DNA of 62,500 nucleotides, taken from positions 30,479,013-30,541,512 of the forward strand of contig CM043968.1 in NCBI GenBank assembly GCA_014529385.2, given 5' to 3'. The position numbers were made by a program, and so were the translations under genes. Of the stretch, positions 55,966 to 62,500 are shown in pieces (within the stretch, counting starts at the first letter, position 1; each line of letters starts with the position of its first letter). The notes under the pieces were generated by a model that saw nothing but the letters and a program-made list of their open reading frames with translations, was not told where the DNA came from and did no database searches. Origin of the DNA: Adiantum capillus-veneris (taxonomy: Eukaryota > Streptophyta > Polypodiopsida > Polypodiales > Pteridaceae).

Positions 55966-56882
55966 TATTAGCAAAGCAGCAAGCTAACTTGGATACAATT
56001 TTTCAGAGCTTTCATTGTAAAAACATTTATTATTTTCATGAATCTGGAATATTGTAACTCCTACTTTCTGGATAAACTTTGCAATTGATGAGCCGGGGCT
56101 CCAAGATTCCAGATTGTATCAACTTGTCTGTAGTTAGAGCTCCCATATTATTAGTTTTGACCACCAAAAATCTAGGCTAAGGTATAAAAGCCAACTTTTG
56201 TAAGTTTTTTATAAGTTCTTGGATAATAGAGACACAAAGTGAGCTAACAGCGCTTACTTTCTCTCCTTCTCGAGCTTCCTACTCCCTTCCCGGTTGTCAT
56301 ATTGCAGTCACGTCTATTGCGTTGCAACCGCAGGTAAGAGCTCTACACATTGACGTAAGTATTTAACGGTATTTTGTAGCTTTTGGCGTCACGGACCCGC
56401 GGCCTAATCTCATCATAAGTAGTAATTTAAGCTTTAAAACCGAAAATTAAGCATAGGCGGGGTATTGGGGCATCATTGCTAAGCATTTAGATGCATTATG
56501 GGTCGAAAACGACTAGGTCAAAAACTCACTACTGTTAATAACCGTGATTTTTTCACTTGACCTAAAGTGAGATTTGAGACCATAAGCATGTGTGCTTAGG
56601 TCTTATAAACATGTCGTAGAAGTTTCGTAATGTTTGGATGTCATTCGATGTTGTAACAGATGTGATTTGTTTGCCGATGAGCGATTAGCTTTTGGTGATT
56701 TCAGTCATTTGAGTGTAGCTTGAGTTAGATGCGAGTTGTTTTTTGTTTTTCAAGAGATTGACAATTTCTTATAGCCTCTATGCACTAGTCGAGTCAGCTT
56801 CGTCCCATGGATTGACTATTATATTCGTGGTTCTCTCTACGTCTGCAATAAGATAGGAGTGAGGCTAAACACCCGTCCCACA
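55966..56882 (+). repeat. 3' LTR of E2 (LTR-A)
   Basis: 917 bp, preceded by the purine tract GGTGAGGGGGGGAA. It starts TATTAGCAAAGCAGCAAGC (terminal TG changed to TA) and ends CCCGTCCCACA. TATA box TATAAAAG at 56183-56190 in the conserved LTR-A context. It contains the half-palindrome (TTAATAACCGTGATTTTT) near 56533. Confidence 0.9.
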
Positions 56883-57150
56883 ATGCCGCATTAAATACCC
56901 TTTATACAATGTGGTATCAATGTCCTCCTATGCCATGGATGTGAGGCCATTGCTGTATTTGTCTCAAAACCTAAAGATAGGCATCTCCCCCTCATCCTTC
57001 CTAAGAATATATATGATCTTGCTATCCGTGAGTGCTAATGCTCTCCCGTTTTTTACCCATACCATTTCATTAGTGTCCATGTTCTTCCAGTAGCAGACTC
57101 CCATGCTGACATTGTGAGTTTTCATCAAATGTCTCATACTCAGGGGATTC
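56883..57150 (-). pseudogene. outer gypsy gag, N-terminal part (minus strand)
   Basis: From 57145 down to 56883 the minus strand reads MRHLMKTHNVSMGVCYWKNM, DTNEMVWVKNGRALALTDSK and IIYILRKDEGEMPIFRF, then two stops and EDIDTTLYKGYLMRH. This is the counterpart of the E2 gag N-terminal part near 27840-27990. The last codons run straight into those beginning at 18880 when E2 and one target copy are removed, in the same frame. It is the displaced first part of the 17506-18880 gag. Confidence 0.75.
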
Positions 57151-57990
57151 TTTATACTTATGTGGGGACATCACCTACGTGAAACCATACAACAAAACCC
57201 CCTATCTACGGACCCTATAGCACTAACAGAGCCCCCTATCTACAAATGCTAAAGTAATCATAGACACCTCTTTCTACGGTGTGGGTATAATCAACTAGAA
57301 CCCTCTGTAATATATATGCAGGTTGTAAATATTGTTTTTTTTTTTAATCCAAAGAGTTTCCTATGTATGTTGACACTTATTCCAAAATTTTATCAAACTA
57401 GTATGCCTCCTATTCAAAATGATTCCCACAAGGGATTTAAGACTTCCTGAACCAAAAAAAAAAAACTTAAACCTGTATATGGATAAATTGCCCCAAAAGA
57501 ACTTAATCAACTTATCAATGCATTAAATCATAATGCTCTATGCCACTTTTTTTAATTCTAAAAAGTACACAAAATGAGATGGAATGAGTCATGTTCACAC
57601 ATAGATTCTCAAAAAATGAACACATACTCAAGAATAGCTCAATCGATAAGGACTAACATTCATGAGAGATTAGAGAAAACCCAAGAACATACTCAACATT
57701 TCACCTCTATATAGCACCAAGCTGACTTATTTTATAAACTTCTTAAAAAGCTTCTTCATCTCGCTCTTTCTCTCACTCTCACACCCTTATATTGGGGAAA
57801 CATTTTTGAAGTGTACTTTAAAAATACTCAACATGGTGGTGATATGTTATAGTCTATTTATTTGGAAGAGATGTTCAACTGGTTCTTTTGCACAACATTT
57901 GCTCGTAAGCTCACTATGGAGCATGTGGTGCAACAATCCAAGTTGCAAGGTAAGTGTGCAAATTGAGTCGTCAAGAGCACATCGACAAGT
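57151..57990. other. unassigned stretch
   Basis: AT-rich DNA with a short degenerate repeat (CCCCTATCTACGG/CCCCCTATCTACAA near 57208 and 57233) and homopolymer runs near 57335 and 57455. No gene was recognised. Confidence 0.5.
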
Positions 57991-58400
57991 GGTGATTGTC
58001 ACAAGGCTAACTCAAATTCAAACTCTTGAAACTCCAATACCCACTTCATAATGTGCTTCCCTAGCTTCAGATGCAACACCAACTCATGCAATAGGTTACT
58101 AGCCATCAACACATAAAACGTACGCACAATAAGATGCACTTTGAAATTCTTGCAAGCAAAAACCAATGCCCTCACACCCACTGTTTCGCTTCAATATAGG
58201 TCATCTCGTTGGGACTTATTACCATGCTTTTGAAGTAGATAGGCTTATAGCTCCTTCCTACCTTTTGCAACAACCCCGCACCAATAGCTACAATACCAAT
58301 CATCATAGCAACATAGAAATCATCTTTGCAATTTGGAGGGCACACAGTTGAAAACTGACATAGAACCTCTTTTACCTTATCGAAGGCATTAGGAAATTTC
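57990..58400 (-). pseudogene. gypsy RNase H fragment (minus strand)
   Basis: On the minus strand from about 58360, IGIVAIGAGLLQKVGRSYKP, IYFKSMVISPNEMTYIEAKQ and then, after a shift, ALVFACKNFKVHLIVRTFYV and KHIMKWVLEFQEFEFEL follow the RT-linked RNase H pattern of gypsy elements. Stops and shifts mark it as an old fragment. It may belong to the outer minus-strand gypsy or to another element. Confidence 0.6.
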
Positions 58401-58740
58401 AGAGGTCATTTGGAGGGCCATATGAAGGAGAGAGAAAAATAGAGCGCGTCCAATGAGCAAGAGGGCTACGTTACGTAGGAAAGTACGTGGAAAGACTCAA
58501 AAAATAGGAAAATACCCTAAAAATTTTCATGAATCTAGGATTGTGGCATTGTAACTTCCTTGCTTTTACCGAGCTGTTAGGTGTGTGTGTGGTCCCACTG
58601 CTGATATTCTCTTATCAGCATTAACGTACTGGAGGGTGACCATTAAGCCCGCACAAGATATTGGAATTCTAAAACACTTTCCCTCCATTAGAATGCTTTC
58701 AAAGTGAATCTCCCTCCAATAAAGCTTTTCTCTGAGATCT

Positions 58741-60092
58741 ATGGCTTCCACGTCTTCTCGCCCAAGAAGCTCTAGATGTTTATGGTCTCTCACACCAACT
58801 ACCAACAGCTGCACTTTGCCTAGAAGGCCAAGTAGTAGCATATCCTCGATTACAATATCAACTTCAATAAGTGCAGAGAACCAATGGGTTGGACAAAGGA
58901 TAAACAAAGGTTCATGGGTCCTCATGCAGCCAAGAAGACCCAAGAGGTCTAGTGCTATCAATGTTTACCGCTCAGCATGGAAGACCAGAGTGTTGGATTT
59001 CAAAGTTGAAATTGGCAAAAGATCTATAAAGGAAGTTCTTGTTCATCATGTATTTACACATCGAGACGTGATAGCAAACGGTGGAAATGTGTCAGATATA
59101 CATCAACCACGTTGTAATTGTAAGTATTCTTGACATCTGAACTGCATTTGATTTGTCATTTCACTTATTGATACTCTCATTATAACTTTTCTTATATATT
59201 TTGCAACGTTTATCCCTCTTCTTATGAGCAATGTCTCCATTATTCACATTTCAACTACATTAGATTTGTCATTTTGAATTATTGATACTCTTAGTTTAAC
59301 TCTTGTTATATATTTTGCAGATGTTTATCCCTCTTCTTATGAGCAATGGGAGCCTGTGGAGTGCATAATAGGCCTCTTCCTTTTTGTTCATGCCCACATT
59401 TGTTCTCTACAGTATTCAGGGAGAAGCAGCAAGAGCCTGGCTGATGAAGGAATATTTTTCTATGACCACTTCTACCAACTCAGCCCGGGGAATAAGAATG
59501 GCATGTTGGTGAAAGTTCCTCTACCAACCAATTGGAACACTGTGGACTGGCCAGTTCCTAAGGAAACAATGGTGGAGACAATGCAAAGTAAGCTCTACAA
59601 GGATATCCAGAGGTCTCTACGTAGCTCTATTCCCATGAAACTGGTTAGAATTGCAAACTTTTATCCTGCTGCACTGTTCATAGAGTTGTTTCATAACTAC
59701 AATATACGTGTTACAAAAACTTTCAGGAGTCATCCTGTGACAAACTTCTTGACAGAGGATGGTATGTAAAGGAAGAGATTGGCATACGGTGCGAGGTCGC
59801 GCTTAACACTCTAGTTGTCAAGTACATGATTGCAAGCCAATCACTATTAGTGTCCTTTTGGTATATGCGATCACAAATGCTCAGAGGTAAGTACATTCCT
59901 ATGGACGAGGTTTCTTCAGGTTTGGAAGATAATCCTGCCGTGGATGTGGAAGTGATTGATGAAGAGCATGGCCTAATGTTGGTGGCTACAATAAGGGAGC
60001 TATGCAGTCTTCTGCAGTTGCGACACGACATAATCGAAGAGTCACTGGACAGGGAGATTTTAGATTTTTCCTTTTTCCTAGCTGCGGCGTAG
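58741..60092 (+). CDS. three-exon gene, 355 aa, unknown protein
   Basis: Exon 1 58741-59119, exon 2 59321-59643, exon 3 59727-60092, with introns GTAAGT...TTTTGCAG (201 nt) and GTTAGA...CTTTCAG (83 nt). Phases fit (1 then 0) and the joined frame has no stop until TAG at 60090. The protein starts with a Ser/Arg-rich segment (MASTSSRPRSSRCLWSLTPT). Then come RVLDFKVEIGKRSIKEVLVH, YEQWEPVECIIGLFLFVHAH, FFYDHFYQLSPGNKNGMLVK, GWYVKEEIGIRCEVALNTLV and an acidic C-terminal third (VDVEVIDEEHGLMLVATIRE). I recognise no domain. Intron 2 has a weak donor; the alternative is a one-base frameshift at 59726. Exon 1 is also open on the minus strand (58961-58566), so its coding strand is less certain. It converges on the Ulp1-FCP1 gene about 280 bp away. 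Confidence 0.55.
59148..59348 (+). repeat. tandem duplication of an intron/exon border
   Basis: Two diverged copies about 114 bp apart of the block GATTTGTCATTT...TATTGATACTCT...TTATATATTTTGCA...TTTATCCCTCTTCTTATGAG. In the second copy TTTTGCAG is the acceptor of exon 2. In the first copy the same place reads TTTTGCAACG, so the AG is lost. Confidence 0.9.
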
Positions 60093-60271
60093 GGAAAAAG
60101 ATATTTTGTGCAAAAAGTTGGATGGTTGGGTTGAAATAGTGTCAATGTAACAGAGATTCTTGTGAACCCAAGTGTATACGAATGACTTTCAATACATGAA
60201 GTTTTTTGAGGTCATTTGTCAATTGTGCTCTGTGAATATAAGTGTTCTTGAAATACATTTCTTTAGCATGT

Positions 60272-60275
<4 letters not shown>

Positions 60276-60341
<66 letters not shown>
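60276..60341 (+). repeat. (CT)n microsatellite
   Basis: About 33 uninterrupted CT dinucleotides between the two convergent genes, just downstream of the minus-strand stop. It gives Ser-Leu repeats in one frame, which is not a gene. Confidence 0.97.
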
Positions 60342-60344
<3 letters not shown>

Positions 60345-60374
60345 GTTAGGCAAGACAAAGACCTGATAGAAGAG

Positions 60375-62500
60375 TCATCTTAATTCATTAGAAAGTACAA
60401 ACTCGTCCGTGAACAATGGACTGAGATACAATTTCTGTAAGTATGGAATCAAAATGTCTTCAAGGTAAAAATCAAAGGAATGCCCCTCAAAAGAGGGTGG
60501 TGAGATAGTTGTTCCTGGTGGATTTAGTTCTCCTTTTTCAGGAGTATCATCAATAAGTAGTGTATTATTTTCATCAAAGGGTACATCTATTTGGCTAAAC
60601 GGTTTGTACAAAAGAGGTACATGTGGTTTTTTAGGGTGGTAGTGGCCCTCGACGGTAGCACATTTTCTTTGATCATACAAAAAGGCAAAATCTGACGTGT
60701 GAGCGCCGCATACACCGCAAACTATTGTAACTAGTGGCGACAAGTTTTTCCTTTGCATTGAAGACCATACGGCAACTCTGAAGCGCGGAAGAAGAAACTA
60801 AATAAATTCTTTGGTTCTTGGACGAACCACGACTCGACAAGTTCCCATCCGAAATGTTTGCAAATCCTCGAAGGGGTCTGCTATATCCAAAGGCACACGC
60901 ATCAGCAGCAATCCATTGAGGTCCAAGATAATCAACCTCTGTAAAAGTTGACAAGTACAGATAAGTAGTTAGAAGCTGAACATATTTTGCCATACTTGAA
61001 TAGACATTACCGGAACAACCGTATCTACAGGTAGCAAGGGTCCATACTGGGTCTCTATAGTGTTGTTGTCGTTGTTGTTATCCTCTGCTTTAGCTTCATC
61101 ATTCACATCTTCATAGTCATCATTCACATCTTCATCAAGGGTCTCCCCCATGGCTCTTTCTGCCTCATTCAGGGTTTCCTCCAAGGTCTTTTCCTCTACC
61201 TCTGTTGGCCGGCTTGCATCATCCATATCCTTTTGCTCATTCGTATGCCTGCTTTCCTCATCCATCCTTGCCTCATCCATATCACTTTGCTCATACCTAG
61301 GCCTGCTTTCCTCATCCATATCCTTTTGCTCATCTGTAGGCCTGCTTTCCTCATCCAGGGTTTCATCCATGGGCCCTTTTGGCTCCTCCACTAGCTTACT
61401 TGGCTCTTTCATTGTCTCCTCCATAAGCCCCTCTGGTTGTACACTAGCACCTTCCTTATGCTCATTTGACCTTTCTTCATCCTCGGCTCTTTCATCTTCG
61501 GCTGGTATGACCCCCTCAGCCCGTTGTGGTTCCACTGTATCTAATGCAGGGGTTTGTCGTGGTGGCACGTCATGTATTGTCATATCAATTGTGCAGTCGT
61601 CCAAGCCGCTATCTTCAGGTTCTCTCGGGCTCGACATAGTAAGCAGGTGTTGTATTAGACTTACCCGATATCTTTGCAAATAATCATATGTGTAGTTTTT
61701 TAAAGCACTCTGCAAAATTGAAAGACCACATGGTGAGAAGTCTTGTATAAAGAAAACCAAAACTGACTGAATGCATTGCCAAATGGTTACCTTAGTCATG
61801 AAAGGTTTTAATGCAAAGTAGCTTTGCAGGACATATTCTGCATGGAGAAGACATCTCAAGCCACAAGAATTTCCATCGGTTTGATTTGGGATAGGTACAT
61901 CTTTGATTGGGGCCTTGTATAGTTCATACCTTCCACATAGCTTGCCATAAGTAAGCAACAGCCTCTTTATACAACTGCACAAAGTAGTATCAAGATGTTA
62001 GCTTAAGGCTTCAAATTTACATGGATATCTAAAAGAAAAACTTTCTGATACATAACACTTACAGCGTAATTTCAGGGTGGGTTCCTTTTATTGAATTGAA
62101 CACCCACACTGCTGGTTGGTCAACATCAAGGCATATGAGACTCCAGTGATGGTTGTTCTCATATGGAAAGATGATGACAATTACTTCTAGCATAGCACAG
62201 TGGAGAAACCAACTCTCAAATGTACCAAATGGACTATTATTCTGTCTAATAATCACTGACATTTGTGGATCAAGAAGAAACACCTCCGTGTGGGTGTGCG
62301 GTGGAAGTTGACTTTTGATCAAGCTACAGAGAGTGTACCTGAGTTAGTACACCTATGATCTGAGTTTTCAAAGTTAGCAAGATAGTAACACTTACTTAAG
62401 ACAATCATAGATAATTGTGTCTGAGATCTCAGCATCTGGATTCAGCAATAAATTAATGTCCACTTTTTCCAGAGCCAACTTTCTGTCTCTATCTATAAAT
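60375..62500 (-). CDS. Ulp1/C48 protease - FCP1-like phosphatase fusion (5' partial, one in-frame stop)
   Basis: Five minus-strand exons: 62500-62396 (open at the window edge), 62323-62063, 61974-61791, 61709-61011 and 60938-60375. All borders are GT-AG and phases agree. Exons 1-3 form a Ulp1 SUMO-protease-like domain: LLNPDAEISDTIIYDCL, His in NNHHWSLICLD, then VWVFNSIKG (Asn at the usual Asp) and Gln/Cys in PIPNQTDGNSCGL. Exon 4 is an acidic linker with repeats of DEESRxTxEQKDM. Exon 5 is FCP1/NLI-interacting-factor-like: RLIILDLNGLLLMRV (D-x-N at the DxD site), RPRTKEFI, VAVWSSMQRKNL, FAFLYDQRKC and NTLLIDDTPEKGELNPPGT. A TAG at 60798-60800 interrupts exon 5 in frame. The natural product would process SUMO-like conjugates and bind or dephosphorylate a partner; both activities are uncertain. 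Confidence 0.8.

Larger units (their letters stand above)
18881..56882 (+). mobile_element. E2: giant gypsy-type LTR retrotransposon carrying all nested elements
   Basis: Shell of the nest. Its 5' LTR starts at 18881 (TGTTAGC), its 3' LTR ends at 56882 (CCCACA) and the flanks are ATGCA (18876-18880) and ATGCC (56883-56887), a 5-bp duplication with one mismatch. Interior order is tRNA-Asp type primer site, gag, protease, RT, RNase H, integrase, second protease-like domain, basic ORF, leader with mini-exon, repeat-filled intron, coiled-coil ORF, purine tract. Guests are copia-1, an insert at 28691-29510, a hAT transposon and copia-2. Without them E2 is about 18-19 kb. The primer site, the lack of a second RNase H and the extra 3' ORF suggest an Athila-like affinity. 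That gag-pol belongs to this LTR pair, and is not another nested gypsy, is inferred from strand, order and shared repeats. Confidence 0.8.

Noticed and set aside
58566-58961. 131-aa minus-strand ORF opposite exon 1 of the 58741 gene
   Set aside because: The plus-strand exon has fitting splice sites and phase with two further exons, while the minus frame has no partner. Doubt remains because both strands are open.
60172-60366. Short ORF ending in Ser-Leu repeats
   Set aside because: Generated by the (CT)n microsatellite.
61150-61683. 177-aa Ser-rich plus-strand ORF
   Set aside because: It is antisense to the acidic repeat linker of the Ulp1-FCP1 gene; reversed Asp/Glu/Ser codons give the serine-rich text.
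1-62500. tRNA, rRNA or organelle-derived segments
   Set aside because: I looked for conserved tRNA box and rRNA-like text and saw none beyond primer-site complements.

Overview
The window looks like nuclear DNA of a large, repeat-rich land-plant genome. The evidence is plant-type Ty1/copia and Ty3/gypsy LTR retrotransposons with tRNA-iMet and tRNA-Asp type primer sites, a DUF659/hAT transposase, short GT-AG introns (about 70-200 nt) and a Ulp1-type protease gene. A fern or other seed-free plant is my guess, but the sequence does not settle the species. I saw no rRNA, tRNA, CRISPR or organelle-like gene. Element names (E1, E2, gypsy-B, copia-1, copia-2) are mine.

Layout. 1-1395: a gag scrap and unassigned DNA. 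1396-~12200: element E1, an LTR element with LTRs, a primer site and a coiled-coil ORF but no gag-pol of its own; it is split by a complete Ty3/gypsy element (gypsy-B, 4583-10857) with two 1169-bp LTRs and two RNase H domains. ~12200-17500: a decayed minus-strand gene, microsatellites, a ~220-bp tandem array and one orphan ORF. 17506-18880 and 56883-57150: two halves of one minus-strand gypsy gag, separated by a 38-kb insertion.

That insertion (18881-56882) is a nest of elements. The shell is E2, a giant gypsy-type element (roughly 18-19 kb once the guests are removed) with the same LTR family as E1. Its order is 5' LTR, tRNA-Asp type primer site, gag, protease, RT, RNase H, integrase, a second protease-like domain, an intron-bearing leader, the coiled-coil ORF and 3' LTR. 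Inside it sit copia-1 (in the 5' LTR, itself carrying a 680-bp MITE-like element), a ~0.8-kb insert with an inverted gag fragment, a ~7.8-kb hAT transposon with convergent antisense kinase-like and coiled-coil/RING genes, and copia-2. Removing E2 and one target-site copy leaves the outer gag in one uninterrupted frame, so the order of insertion can be read directly.

Right end. 57150-58730 holds an old minus-strand RNase H scrap. 58741-60092 is an apparently intact three-exon gene for a 355-aa protein I do not recognise. Facing it, 60375-62500 (running off the window) is a five-exon minus-strand gene that joins a Ulp1/C48 SUMO-protease-like domain to an FCP1/NLI-interacting-factor phosphatase-like domain through an acidic repeat linker; it carries one in-frame stop. 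This fusion, the cargo-bearing hAT element and the ~288-bp palindromic repeats in E2 are the most unusual items.
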